Source: JAJEEA01 sp965243615
GTDB lineage: Bacteria; Acidobacteriota; Vicinamibacteria; Vicinamibacterales; UBA8438
Assembly (NCBI GenBank): GCA_965243615.1
Contig: CBDEVO010000003.1
Location: forward strand, 4,216,001 to 4,280,000
Direction of reading: 5' to 3'
Length of the DNA stretch: 64,000 bases
A program made the position numbers and the translations under genes. Below are positions 29,451 to 38,534 of this stretch, piece after piece. Within the stretch, counting starts at the first letter, position 1, and the number at the start of each line of letters is the position of its first letter. The notes under the pieces are model-generated. The model had not been told where the DNA came from and made no database searches. It was given only the letters and a program-made list of their open reading frames with translations.

Positions 29451-30839
29451 TCACTCCGTCCTGGCTATGCGATACAGCTTCGACTGGGTGCGCAGGATCA
29501 CGCTGTCCCGCGCGACCGCGGGGGTCGCCAGGGCCATCTCGTTCAACGAGTTCTTGTGGAGGATCTCGAACTCGGGCCCCGCCTTGACCACGAAGGTGTC
29601 GCCGTCCTCGCTCAGCAGGAAGATCTTCCCGTTGTAGCCCCACGGCGACGCGGTGAAGCCGTTGCCGATCTCGAGGCGGCGCCGACCGTAGATCTCCTCC
29701 CCGGTGGCCGCGTCGTGCGCGAGGAGGAAGCCGCGGTCGAGCAGGGTGTAGTAGATGTCGTCGTAGACCAGCGCGGTGGTGTTGTAGGTGCCCAGCAGCG
29801 GATAGGCCCACACGACGTGGGAGTCCTGCGAGTAGGTCCGGCTGCCGGGGAACCCCTCCTGCAGGCCGCTCGCGACCTCCTGGTAGATGGAGATGTCGCC
29901 GGCCGCGCCCGGCTGGATGGCGTAGACCGGGCGCAGGGCGCCGCCCGGGTATCCCGAGCTGATGTAGACGAGCCCGTGGCTCGTGAACGGGCTCGGGGTG
30001 GTCAGCAGCGACATCCCCCCGAGCTCCCACAGCAGCCCGCCGTCGAGGTCGTAGGAGCGGACCCTGCCGGTGGCGGCGGTCACGATCTCGGTGCGCAGGG
30101 GGTTCTCCCAGACGAGGGGGGTCGACCACGTGTGCCCGGGCTCGTCGCGCTCGACCCGCCACACGTCCTCGCCGGTCGCGGCGTCGAGCGCGGCCAGGAA
30201 CGACTGCGTGGTGTTGTCGTTGAGGACGTAGAGCCGCCCGTCGTGCAGCGCCGGCGACGACGCGGTGGCCATCGCCTGCATGGTGTTGAACGTCCCGACG
30301 TCGCGGCGCCAGATCTCCTCGCCCTCGAAGTCGAGGGCCGCCACCAGCCCGATGGCCCCGAAGTAGACGTAGACCCGCTCGCCGTCGGTGACCGGGGTCT
30401 CCGAGGCGTAGCTGTTCTTGAGGTGCCGGGTGATCTCGGGCACCGCGCGATGGAGCTCGCGCGCCCACCGCACCGCCCCCGTCTCGAAGTCGATGTCGTA
30501 CACCAGCCACCGGTGCTCGCCGTTGGCCGGAACCGACCCGTTGTGCTCGCCGGGGTCGTAGAGGCCGGGAATCGGCTGCACCTCGTCGTCGGCCGCGCTC
30601 ACTGCGGCGGTGACGAAGATGTGGTCCCCCCAGACGATGGGCGAGCTCCAGCTCAGCCCCGGGAGATCGATCTTCCAGGCGATGTTCTCGGTCTCGCTCC
30701 AGCGGTCGGGCAGGGCGGGGTCGTCGGCCACGTTGCCGGCGTTCAGCCCACGGAACTGCGGCCAGTGCTGGGCGGCCGCGTCCGGGGCGGGGGCCAGCAG
30801 CACGCCGATGCCGAGAACGCCGATCAGGATGCGCTTCAT
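29451..30839 (-). CDS. PQQ-binding-like beta-propeller repeat protein, secreted
   Basis: 462 aa from ATG 30839 with signal peptide MKRILIGVLGIGVLLAPAPDAAAQ. The mature start HWPQFRGLNAGNVADDPALPDRWSETEN is the typical WPQFRGPxxxG opening of PQQ-like propellers. Several blades show the tryptophan-docking pattern (LDAATGEDVWR, LDFEGEEIWRRD, HDAATGEEIYGRRRL). No heme motif or catalytic PQQ-dehydrogenase residues stand out, so a structural or binding role outside the inner membrane is likely. The open frame reaches 30980, but those codons precede the signal peptide. It lies 47 bp upstream of ahcY on the same strand. Confidence 0.88.
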   Translation of the reverse strand: MKRILIGVLGIGVLLAPAPDAAAQHWPQFRGLNAGNVADDPALPDRWSETENIAWKIDLPGLSWSSPIVWGDHIFVTAAVSAADDEVQPIPGLYDPGEHNGSVPANGEHRWLVYDIDFETGAVRWARELHRAVPEITRHLKNSYASETPVTDGERVYVYFGAIGLVAALDFEGEEIWRRDVGTFNTMQAMATASSPALHDGRLYVLNDNTTQSFLAALDAATGEDVWRVERDEPGHTWSTPLVWENPLRTEIVTAATGRVRSYDLDGGLLWELGGMSLLTTPSPFTSHGLVYISSGYPGGALRPVYAIQPGAAGDISIYQEVASGLQEGFPGSRTYSQDSHVVWAYPLLGTYNTTALVYDDIYYTLLDRGFLLAHDAATGEEIYGRRRLEIGNGFTASPWGYNGKIFLLSEDGDTFVVKAGPEFEILHKNSLNEMALATPAVARDSVILRTQSKLYRIARTE

Positions 30840-31040
30840 CGTGTCGCTCCTAGGAGCCTGCGCCGCAGGAGTTCGCGGAACCCCGGCGGTCTGCGTCGTG
30901 ACGCACGGCGTCAGGGCGTAGGCCGCCGGCCGACGGGCAGGCGATTCTCGACCAACCGGCGGCACGAACAGACCGTACACGGCCCAAACGCCGCGATTCG
31001 TGACCGATTCTCGGGCAGTGTGGGGCCAGAATCGCCCCCG

Positions 31041-32363
31041 TTACGCCGCCATCAGAACGTGCAGGCGCTTTGCGTTCACCGCCAGGCACACCAAGTCCCA
31101 CTCGCCTCGCACTTTCGCCAGTCCACGCAAGCTGAAGCACCGGAAGCCCAGCACGTGCTTGATCCAGCCGTACGGCGCCTCCGACAACCACTTCCGCTCC
31201 GCGTACGCCGACCGGCCCGCCGGCGTCGACAGCTTCTTCACCATGCGACCCGTCGCCGGGTGCTTCTGCAGATTGCGGTCGGCGACCCTCCCGGCCTCCC
31301 TGCCCGTCGCCACATACCCGTCAACGCCCCGCGTTTCCAGCTCCGCCAAGTCCCGCTCGTTACAGTACCCCGCGTCGGCCAGCACCGTTGCCGGTTGCAC
31401 GTCGAACCGCTCCTCCACCTCGTCGAGCAACGCCGGCAACCCGCCCTGGTCGCTCGCGTTCGCCGTCACATCCGTCGCCACCACCAACTGGTGCTCAGCG
31501 TCCACCGCCGCCTGCGCGTTGTAGCACTGCTGGAAGCCCTCGTTGCTCGTCTTCATGATCCCGCTTTCCGGGTCCGTGAAGTTGCTCTGCGCTTTCTCGT
31601 CAGGCTCGCCATACGCCCGCTTGTACGCCCGCCCCCCTTTCGGGTTCCGAGTCTGCCCGGGTTGCCGGCCCCGCGCGTCGTCTGCCGCCCGCTGCGCCGC
31701 CTCCAACCGCGCCTTCGCCGCCCGGATCGCCGCCAAACGGTCCTCTCGCCGCTGCAGCTCCGCCGGCAACTCGTCGCCCCGGACCTCTGGGCCCAACCGC
31801 ACGTCCTCAGCCACGTCCGCCGCGTCCGCCGACCGCAACAGCGCGTCGATCTCGCCGGCCAGACGCCGCTCCTCCTCCTGCATCCGGCCGTAGCTCATCG
31901 CCTTGCGCTTGCTCGCGTTCGCCCGCACCTTCGTTCCGTCAATCGACAGCTTTCCGAATCGGGCCAGACCCAGTTCCCGCGCCAGACCGACCACCTCCAC
32001 GAACAGCCGCTTGAAATCTGCCAAGTGCCGGCGCCGAAACTCGCAGAGCGTCCGGTGCTGCGGGAAATTGCCCGCCGCCAGCACCCGGAACGCCACGTCC
32101 TCTTCCAGCTTCTTCGCGATCCCCCGCGACGAAAACACCCCCGTCGCGTACGCGTAGAGCAGCACCTTCACCATCATCCGAGGCTCGTACGGCGCGTTGC
32201 GCCGACCGTCCCCCTCGTACGGCGCGTAGAACGCCGTCAGATCCAGACCGTCAACCAGATCGCTGATGTGGTGCGCCAAGTGACCCTCGGGCAGCCACTC
32301 CCGCACATCGGGCGGCAACAGCAGCGACTGCTCCGGGGCGTAGCGGCGGAATGTGGTCGACAT
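31041..32363 (-). CDS. IS1182-family transposase
   Basis: 440 aa DDE transposase. N-terminal part: RRYAPEQSLLLPPDVREWLPEGHLA, KVLLYAYATGVFSSRGIAKKL, GNFPQHRTLCEFRRRH. Catalytic core: LSIDGTKVRANASK (first Asp), TVLADAGYCNERDL (second Asp), and a C-terminal segment with ERKWLSEAPYGWIKHVLGFRCFSLRG containing the Glu region. A lysine/arginine-rich coiled coil lies between. The gene is full-length, so the element may be active. An inverted repeat CGATTCT/AGAATCG (31005-31033) lies beyond its 3' end. I could not find convincing terminal inverted repeats, so element ends are not drawn. Confidence 0.92.
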   Translation of the reverse strand: MSTTFRRYAPEQSLLLPPDVREWLPEGHLAHHISDLVDGLDLTAFYAPYEGDGRRNAPYEPRMMVKVLLYAYATGVFSSRGIAKKLEEDVAFRVLAAGNFPQHRTLCEFRRRHLADFKRLFVEVVGLARELGLARFGKLSIDGTKVRANASKRKAMSYGRMQEEERRLAGEIDALLRSADAADVAEDVRLGPEVRGDELPAELQRREDRLAAIRAAKARLEAAQRAADDARGRQPGQTRNPKGGRAYKRAYGEPDEKAQSNFTDPESGIMKTSNEGFQQCYNAQAAVDAEHQLVVATDVTANASDQGGLPALLDEVEERFDVQPATVLADAGYCNERDLAELETRGVDGYVATGREAGRVADRNLQKHPATGRMVKKLSTPAGRSAYAERKWLSEAPYGWIKHVLGFRCFSLRGLAKVRGEWDLVCLAVNAKRLHVLMAA

Positions 32364-32416
32364 CCAGTCCCTTCGTCGGCGGCTCGTCTACAATTGTCGC
32401 ATCCCGGTTTCTGCGG

Positions 32417-32600
32417 CGCAGACTCCTAGCCCGCCAATCGTCGCCCTCGGCTTCGCTTGGCGCTCCAACCAACCCTCCAGGAATCCGCGCCGTTCTACGG
32501 CCCAGACTCCTGGCCCGCCAATCGTCGCCCTCGGCTTCGCTTGGCGCCCGACCAACCCTCCAGGAGTCCTCGGCGTTCCACGGCCCAGACTTCTGGTCCG
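32417..32600. repeat. Tandem copies of the dispersed palindromic repeat
   Basis: Two nearly identical 83-84-bp units followed by a partial third: GCAGACTCCTAGCCCGCCAA begins unit 1, and the CAGACTCCTGG that starts unit 2 lies 84 bp further on. Each unit has the core TCGTCGCCCTCGGCTTCGC, then CCAACCCTCCAGGA, then GCCGTTC-ACGGC arms ending in GACTCCTGG. CCAGGAGTC and GACTCCTGG form a hairpin around GCCGT/ACGGC. Same family as 5256-5330, 58573-58679 and 62862-62916. The rest of the 32364-32766 gap holds no convincing gene. Confidence 0.7.
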
Positions 32601-32766
32601 GACCGCGCCGTCGGTGACCATCCGGCGGGCGATCGTTCGATTGTACCAAACCGACGCCGCGGCCCCCGGGGCGCACGGCCACCGTGCGGTGATGCTCTCG
32701 GCCTGGCGGGAGACAGCGTCGGCCCGACCGCCCGACGAGATTCTCTCCGCGCGCGAAGCATGCGCG

Positions 32767-33213
32767 CTATGGATGTCGCCGCGCGAACGGATCCCGCGTC
32801 GGAAGCTCCGGAAACAGCGAGAAGTCGCGATCACGGGTGAACAGTGCCTCGGCGCCGTGCGCCACGCAGATCGCGGCGACCCGGGCGTCGTGCACCACCG
32901 CGCCGCGCACTCGCGGTCGCTGAATGAAGCGGCTCAGCACGTCGAGGAAGTCGTCGGTCTCGCCCAGCAGTCGATTCGACGGCGACGAGGTCCACGCTTC
33001 GAGCTGGCCCCAGGCACGTTCCACCGGCGTCACCGCATCCTTCCAGATGCGCCGGTTGGTCACGACAGCGAGGAACTCGTAGCAGCACGGCCAGGGGATC
33101 GCCCAGGCGTCATCGCCTTCGGCGAGCTGGCGCATGACCGCACGCGCAAGGTCGTGCGCCCGGGACTCGCGACGATGGGCGTAGACCAGGATGTTCGTGT
33201 CGACCGCGATCAC
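32767..33213 (-). CDS. PIN-domain ribonuclease toxin (VapC-like), second system
   Basis: 148 aa from GTG 33213 (VIAVDTNILVYAHR). PIN acids: Asp in AVDTNILVY, Glu in PCCYEFLAVV, Asp in VVHDARVAAIC and Asp in LFTRDRDFSLF. The spacing is that of the VapC subfamily ending DRDFSLFP. The GTG overlaps the antitoxin stop by 4 nt. It sits in the mobile-element-rich region between an IS1182-type and an IS91-type transposase, unlike the first VapBC pair at 27.2-27.9 kb, to which it is not closely similar. Catalytic residues are intact. Confidence 0.9.
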   Translation of the reverse strand: MIAVDTNILVYAHRRESRAHDLARAVMRQLAEGDDAWAIPWPCCYEFLAVVTNRRIWKDAVTPVERAWGQLEAWTSSPSNRLLGETDDFLDVLSRFIQRPRVRGAVVHDARVAAICVAHGAEALFTRDRDFSLFPELPTRDPFARRHP

Positions 33214-33458
33214 GGCGTGCCCCGGTCGTCGTAGATGGCGTCGCGCAGGTCCTGCCACGAGTACGATTCCAGGGGGTCGGGCGCGTTCGCGTCCCCGGCA
33301 CTCAAGTCCGGCAACCGATACGGGGAACGGGCCGACGGCGTTGCCAGCACCTGGCGGAGCCCTTCCTCGACCACAGCGCGCAACGGCCGACCGAGCCGCC
33401 GGGCATGCCGCTTCGCCCGAATCAGGAGATCGTCGTGAATGTCCAGCGTCGTCTTCAT
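33210..33458 (-). CDS. VapB-like antitoxin, second system
   Basis: 82 aa from ATG 33458 (MKTTLDIHDDLLIRAKRHARRLGRPL); ATG 33467 would add three residues. The N-terminal MKTTLDIxDxLLxxAKxxA pattern is the common VapB-type antitoxin of VapC toxins. The C-terminal part (DANAPDPLESYSWQDLRDAIYDD) is acidic and Trp-containing, as expected for toxin binding. Stop TGA overlaps the toxin GTG. ORF extension upstream of these ATGs lacks conservation. Confidence 0.87.
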   Translation of the reverse strand: MKTTLDIHDDLLIRAKRHARRLGRPLRAVVEEGLRQVLATPSARSPYRLPDLSAGDANAPDPLESYSWQDLRDAIYDDRGTP

Positions 33459-33467
33459 GATTCCCAT

Positions 33468-33791
33468 ACTACCCATAATGCAGAGCATTCTTAGGTTGGC
33501 GGCGCGGCAGCGAACGGCCGGCAAGTGGCAGGGCGTTCACCGCGCCGGTGACCTAAGGATGGATTGGACTGAACCGCTGCTCCGCCGCCCGGCTGTGGGC
33601 ATTGTATCGCGGGGAGATGCTGCTGGGATGCCCGCGACGAGGCCATGCGTCTAGGGTTTCGGCTGAAGCTGGTCGGTGAAGATGACTACACAGGTCGTCC
33701 CGCGACCGTGGCGAGGCGGCGGAGACGCAGGTCGACCGGCCCGGGAACGCCGGGAGATGCGGACCGTACCTGGCGGGCGTCGGCGGGCTCT
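33468..33791. other. Intergenic region left of the IS91-type element
   Basis: 324 bp with no convincing gene. It contains the left copy of an imperfect inverted repeat, TTGGACTGAACCGCTGC (33564-33580), matched on the opposite strand at 36019-36036, and probably the 3'-side terminus of the IS91-like element. The rest is unremarkable GC-rich sequence. Confidence 0.4.
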
Positions 33792-35003
33792 TCACGACGA
33801 GTCCAGGATGGCCGGCGACACCCACTTGCCGGCAAGGTGGTCGACGACGAGCATGTTGCCGTCGTCGCACCGGGGACACCGCCGCAACGAACGGCCCGTC
33901 AGCGCCTCGTAGCGGTCCCGATAGTCGGTGATGGCCGGGCCGGCGCGCTCTGCCGATGGCAGCGGCGACGCGTGCAGCAAGCGCCGGCACTCGGCGAGCT
34001 TCTGCCGGCGGGTGCAATTGGCGAGGAAGCCGTAGTAGCGAATGCGGTGGAAGCCGGGTGGCAGCACGTGGAGGAGCATGCGCCGGATGAACTCGGTCGC
34101 GGTCAGCGTCATCGTCTTCTGGCGGGACGCGCCGGCCCGGCGGTAGTCGGTGTAGCGGAAGCGCACGGAGCCGTCGTCGAGGCTGCACAGACGCTGGTTG
34201 CCGATGGCGATGCGGTGGGTGTAGCGCCCGAGGTAGTCGAGGACCTGTTCGGGACCGGCGAAGGGCCGCTTCGCGTAGACCACCCACTCGGCCTCGCAGG
34301 CCGGGCGGAGATGCTCGGCGAATCGCCGGGGGTCGTTGAGGGGCTGCTGCCGGCCGGCGAAGCGCAGCCGTTTGGACTCGAAGGCGTCCTCCAGCGCCTG
34401 GACGAGCACCCGGCGGAAGTAGCGTGACAGGACGCGGACCGGCAGGAAGAAGCCGGGACGGCAGGCAACCCACCCCCTGCCGTCGGTTGCGAGCCCCCCA
34501 CCCGGGATGACGCAGTGCAGATGCGGGTGATGGACGAGCGTCTGGCCCCAGGTGTGGAGGACGGCGAAGAAGCCGATCTCGGCGCCGAGGTGGCGAGGGT
34601 CGGCGGCGATCGTGCGGAGCGTCTCGGCGACCGCCCGGAAGAGGAGACCGTAGACGACGGCCTTGTTCTGGATGGCGACCTCGGCGACCGCTGGCGGGAC
34701 GGTGAAGACGACGTGGAAGTACTCGGTGGGCAGCAGGTCCGCCCGGCGCCGTTCGAGCCACGCGGCGCGGGCCAGCGACTGACAGGTCGGGCAGTGGCGG
34801 TTGCGACAGGAGTTGTACCAGACGCGGCGATGGCCGCACCGGTCGCACTGCTCGACATGGCCGCCGAGGGCGGCGGTGCGGCACTGCTCGATGGCCGTCA
34901 TCACCCGGCGTTGCGCCGTGGAGAGGACGGCCCCGGCCTGGGCCCGGAAGGTGTCGCCGTAGCGGCGGAAGACCTCCGCCACGGTGAGCGCGGCGCGTGG
35001 CAC
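33792..35003 (-). CDS. IS91-family transposase (HUH rolling-circle type)
   Basis: 403 aa. N-terminal zinc ribbon (CDRCGHRRVWYNSCRNRHCP, then TCQSLARAAWLE), then the HUH nuclease motif HPHLHCVIPGGGL and the downstream catalytic region YLGRYTHRIAIGN. A second Cys pair occurs near the C-terminus (CPRCDDGNM). This is the standard IS91/IS801 domain plan; transposition would proceed through a single-strand nick and rolling-circle intermediate. Start ATG 35003 lies 9 bp after the recombinase stop at 35013. The gene looks intact. Confidence 0.93.
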   Translation of the reverse strand: MPRAALTVAEVFRRYGDTFRAQAGAVLSTAQRRVMTAIEQCRTAALGGHVEQCDRCGHRRVWYNSCRNRHCPTCQSLARAAWLERRRADLLPTEYFHVVFTVPPAVAEVAIQNKAVVYGLLFRAVAETLRTIAADPRHLGAEIGFFAVLHTWGQTLVHHPHLHCVIPGGGLATDGRGWVACRPGFFLPVRVLSRYFRRVLVQALEDAFESKRLRFAGRQQPLNDPRRFAEHLRPACEAEWVVYAKRPFAGPEQVLDYLGRYTHRIAIGNQRLCSLDDGSVRFRYTDYRRAGASRQKTMTLTATEFIRRMLLHVLPPGFHRIRYYGFLANCTRRQKLAECRRLLHASPLPSAERAGPAITDYRDRYEALTGRSLRRCPRCDDGNMLVVDHLAGKWVSPAILDSS

Positions 35004-35012
35004 GACCGTCGC

Positions 35013-35882
35013 TCAGTTGACGTCCGGACCGCGTTGCGGTTCCGGCCTTGGCAGGAGGTCCAGCGGACTCGCGGTCGAGCAGACGGTGGAAGTCGCGACC
35101 CGCAGGTAGTTGGCCGTGGTCTGCAGGCTCCGATGGCCGAGCAGGAGCTGAATCGTACGCAGGTCGGTGCCCGCCTCGAGGAGATGGACCGCGAACGCGT
35201 GGCGAAGCGCGTGCGGAGAAACCGGTTTGGTGAGCTTCGCGCGTCGGACGGCGCGCTGGCAGGCGAGCTGGACCGCCTTGCGAGTGATGGGCTTCTCCGG
35301 GCGCTCCCCGGGAAAGAGCCAATGCCGGGGCCGGTCGACCTGCCACCAGGCGCGCAGCACCTCGAGCAGCTTGGGCGAGAGCATGACGTAGCGGTCCTTC
35401 CTCCCCTTGCCCTGCGCGATGCGGAGCACCATCCGCTGGCTGTCGATGGCGGGCACGGTGAGATGGATGGCCTCGGAGATGCGGAGGCCGGCGGCGTAGC
35501 ACGTGGTCAGGATGGCGTGATGCTTGGCGGCCTTGACGGCGTCGAGGAACTGCACCACCTCGTCGCGGCCGAGCACGATCGGCAAGGACCGGGGCTTCTT
35601 CGGCACGGGGATCACGTCGTCGAAGACCCACTGCTTCCGGAGCGTGACCCGGTAGAGGAAGCGGAGCGCCGACACGGCGACGACGACCGAGCTCGGTGCA
35701 AGCCGGCGTTCGTTGGTCAGGTAGACCTGGTAGTCGCGGATCGCCTCCGGGCCGAGAAGGGCTGGCGAACTGTCGAAGTGGCGGGCGAACCGCGCGACGG
35801 TCTCGACGTAGGTCTGTTGGGTGCACGGCGACAGCTGCCGCACCTGCATGTCCTCGAGCATGCGTTGACGAAGAGATGTCAT
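35013..35882 (-). CDS. Tyrosine recombinase (XerC/D-like integrase) of the IS91-like element
   Basis: 289 aa. N-terminal SAM-like domain (SPCTQQTYVETVARFARHF) and C-terminal catalytic domain with all residues: Arg in AGLRISEAIHL, Lys in GKGRKDRYVML, HxxR in SPHALRHAFAVHLLEAG, His in LLGHRSLQTTANY and the nucleophile Tyr in TTANYLRVAT. Some IS91-type elements carry such an accessory integrase just upstream of the transposase. It may resolve circular or concatemeric intermediates; that role is inference. Confidence 0.92.
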   Translation of the reverse strand: MTSLRQRMLEDMQVRQLSPCTQQTYVETVARFARHFDSSPALLGPEAIRDYQVYLTNERRLAPSSVVVAVSALRFLYRVTLRKQWVFDDVIPVPKKPRSLPIVLGRDEVVQFLDAVKAAKHHAILTTCYAAGLRISEAIHLTVPAIDSQRMVLRIAQGKGRKDRYVMLSPKLLEVLRAWWQVDRPRHWLFPGERPEKPITRKAVQLACQRAVRRAKLTKPVSPHALRHAFAVHLLEAGTDLRTIQLLLGHRSLQTTANYLRVATSTVCSTASPLDLLPRPEPQRGPDVN

Positions 35883-36472
35883 GAGACGCTCCTCTGCGAA
35901 GGGCCCGGGGGATTCCGGGCGCTTGCGAGCAGCGTATGGCGAGACGGCGGACGGGCTGCAGCGGTGGGACGATCTGGCTGCCGGGCTCAGGGTCGGCTGG
36001 TCGATTCAGCGTCTACCGCGAAGCGGTTTAGTCCAAAGGGGGTTATGGGATAGCCTCGCGGGCCGAGATTTCGGCGAGGTGGAATCGCGTCGGCGACGCG
36101 TCCCGTCCAAGACCTCGAAGCGGTTGAATGTCGGGCTTGAGCCGGGCTGGTCCGGCGTGTGATCCGGACGATGACCAGGCGGCGACCGCGACCGGCCGGG
36201 CTTCTCCGCCGGCATCCGCGCGACGGCGTTCGGCTCACCGGCGAGGCGGGCCCCGGAAGCACGCCGCGGCGACCGCCAGCCAGCGACGCGCTCGCCGGCG
36301 ACCGGCCCTGGTCCGTGGAGTTCGGCGGCCAAGATCGCGTCCTCGAGCGAAACAGACCGTCGAGTCAGGCGGCGGCACGCGGTGGACCTCGTCGTCCACA
36401 CGCCCCCCGCGATCAGAAACGGCCGCCATCGAGGGCGGCCAAGGTTACGGACCTGGACACCCCGGGACCTTC
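35883..36472. other. Intergenic region right of the IS91-like element
   Basis: 590 bp without a gene I can support. It contains the right inverted-repeat copy (36019-36036), a second partial copy of its inner part (CGAAGCGGTT at 36114), and an imperfect hairpin CCTCGC-GGGCCGAGAT-TTCGGCGAGG near 36053. The 36.1-36.4 kb open frames are compositionally biased and lack domains. Confidence 0.4.
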
Positions 36473-38407
36473 TCACTCCAGTGCCAGAACAGCGACGCGA
36501 AGCCCGTTCAGATGCGCAGCCTGGATCGGGGTCGACCCCGCCGCCGGAGACGTGTCGGTCCAGCTCGGCGCCGCCCGACCTGCCGCTCTGTACGCCTCGA
36601 CCAGCGCCGCCCGCAGCTCGAGCAGGTGCACGCGCCGGACCCGCGTCACGCCCGGCCGCAGGACCGGGTCGGTCCAGGCGAACCGCTCGAGACCTGTCCC
36701 TATCCGCAGGGCGTCGATCCGCGACCGCAACTCCGTGAAGTGGACCGCCCTGACCGGCGTTGCCCCGGGCTGGATCGGATCATCGGTGAACGGCACCGTT
36801 GCCGTCGTCGACACCGTGACCGTGAAGGACTGCGTGGCGCTCAGACCGCCCGGGTCCGTCGCCGTCACGGTGACGGTCGCGTTGCCGGCCATGGTTGCCG
36901 TGATCTCTAGGACCGTCCCCGTCGTGCGAGCCTGCACGACACCAGGATTGCTCGAGCTCGCCGTGTAGATCAGCCTGTCACCGTCCGAGTCGTGAAAGTA
37001 GGGCGTGACGTTCACCCGCCGGCGGTCTCCCGACCGGACCGACTCCGGCGGAATCTCCCCTACCGCCACCGGCGGACTGTTGCTGGCCATCGCCGCGTAC
37101 GCCGCCCGCACGACCGCCTCGGCCGGCTTGTCGCGAATGGCGAACGAACGGCGGTCAGCCCAGTACGAGGCCCACATCTCCTAACTCGTCATCCAGTTGT
37201 CCCACCAGAAGACACCGTCGAGCACGCCGGGGTGAGCGTTCATGATGTCGAGCAGCGCCTGGTACATGTTCGCCTGGGTCTCACGACCATCATCGAGCCC
37301 GTTGCCGTTCGCGTCGGTGAAGACGAACGGTGGGGAGCCCGCCCCGTCAGCGGGCGCTGCGGGAGCTTGGACCAGGTCCACAGCGCCGTACTCGAGGAAT
37401 ACGACCGGACGGGTGGGGTTTCTTCGGCTGAGAGGAACCAGGTAATCCCGGAAGATCCGCTCGTACTCCACGCTTAGACTCCGCACGTCGGTGACGGTCG
37501 CCGGACGGGACTCCGCCACGGGGAACCACGCGCTCACGCCGACCATGTCGAGGTCGAGATCGCTCCACAGGTAATCCGATCCGGCGCCGAAGAAGTCCGG
37601 GTCGAGGAAAACCCCGTAATGCATGTCGTAGGTCAAGAGGCCGGAGTACGAAGCGCGGACCCCGTCCACCATCGATCGCAACTCCGCACTGAAATCGTTC
37701 ACGAAATAGCCGCCGCTACGCGTACGGAAGAGCCGGTCCGTCTCCGTGCCCAGCGAGAACAACCGAACGCCCTCCTCCTCGGCGATCGTCGCGACATGGA
37801 CCGCTTCCCGGGTATAGGTCTGCCAGAACTCGGCGACGAACCGAGCGTGGTCCGGGTGGTCGGGGCGCCACGGCCAGAACTCCGGCCGGATGCCGCTGTC
37901 GCAGCACGGGCCGCCGTCGGCGCCGCCGGGGTCGCCGAGCTGCCACCGATGGACCGGACGCGCGGCGTTCTCGGCGCCGTGAGCCTGAAAGGCCAGGGTC
38001 AGATACACATCGATGCCGCGACCCGTGAAGTCTCGGATCATCTGCCGGAGAGCGGCGTCGGAGAACGACGCGTCGTCGCCAGCCGCGTGCCCGCGGTTCC
38101 GCTCGACCGAGCTGTCCATACTGTCGTCGTACGTCAACGCAACCGACAGACCGACCCAATTGACGTGGAGGCGTCCCAGCCACGCCAGATAATCCTCGGG
38201 AACGAGGGGCCCCTCTTCGCCCACCCGATGCCAGTCGGCGACAACCGATTCGTTGGTGCCCCAGTGGCCACTCAGATGTACGGACCGCAACGGAAACGCC
38301 GGCAACCCGGACTGGGCAAGGACCGGGGCTCCCTGCCCAAGGACGGCGCACAGGAAGAGCCATGCGGGCACTGCGCGGTACCCCGCGACGTCCCGGCGAA
38401 TTCTCAT
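36473..38407 (-). pseudogene. Secreted glycoside-hydrolase-like protein (GH113/TIM-barrel type) split by one in-frame TAG
   Basis: Continuous reading frame of 645 codons apart from a single TAG at 37181-37183. Before the stop: signal peptide (VPAWLFLCAVLGQGAPVLAQ) and a TIM-barrel domain with RSVHLSGHWGTNES, HVNWVGLSVALTYDDSMDSS, LFSLGTETDRLFR, MVGVSAWFPVAE, VFLEYGAVDL and GVFWWDNWMTS. Directly after the stop, in the same frame, the barrel's expected end continues: MWASYWADRRSFAIRDKPAEAVV. Then come a Cadherin/Ig-like domain (about 80 aa) and three degenerate repeats around VHFTELR, VHLLELR and AHLNGLR. Nothing else in the frame is damaged, so the nonsense change is recent, is read through, or is a sequencing error. 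Confidence 0.75.
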
Positions 38408-38534
38408 CGGCAGTCCCCTCACCCGGCACCCGGCGGCCGGCGTCCCGGTAGGGCGAACCCGCGGGCCGGAGGGAACCGTCATGGCGCGCTGGGCTCGGCC
38501 ACGCCGTGCGGCAGGGTGCGATTCTGCCGCTCGT

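Larger units (their letters stand above)
33564..36036 (-). mobile_element. IS91-like element with accessory tyrosine recombinase
   Basis: Two genes, a Y1/Y2-type HUH transposase and a tyrosine recombinase, transcribed in the same direction with 9 bp between them. They are bracketed by imperfect inverted repeats: TTGGACT-G-AACCGCT at 33564 and, on the complementary strand, TTGGACT-A-AACCGCT at 36036 (15 of 18 positions). No obvious target duplication is seen at these edges, which fits rolling-circle IS91 elements, but IS91 elements are not expected to have terminal inverted repeats, so the boundaries are tentative. Confidence 0.5.

Noticed and set aside
30990..32430. Terminal inverted repeats and target duplication for the IS1182-type element
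   Set aside because: No convincing pair of ends was found by eye; the hairpin near 31005 is internal to one flank.
36006..36476. 156-codon minus-strand frame right of the IS91-like element
   Set aside because: Arg-rich, no ribosome site, no domain, ends exactly where real coding begins; more likely chance.
37181..37183. Selenocysteine or pyrrolysine readthrough of the hydrolase-like gene
   Set aside because: The codon is TAG, not the TGA used with SelB, and no pyrrolysine genes are present in the window.
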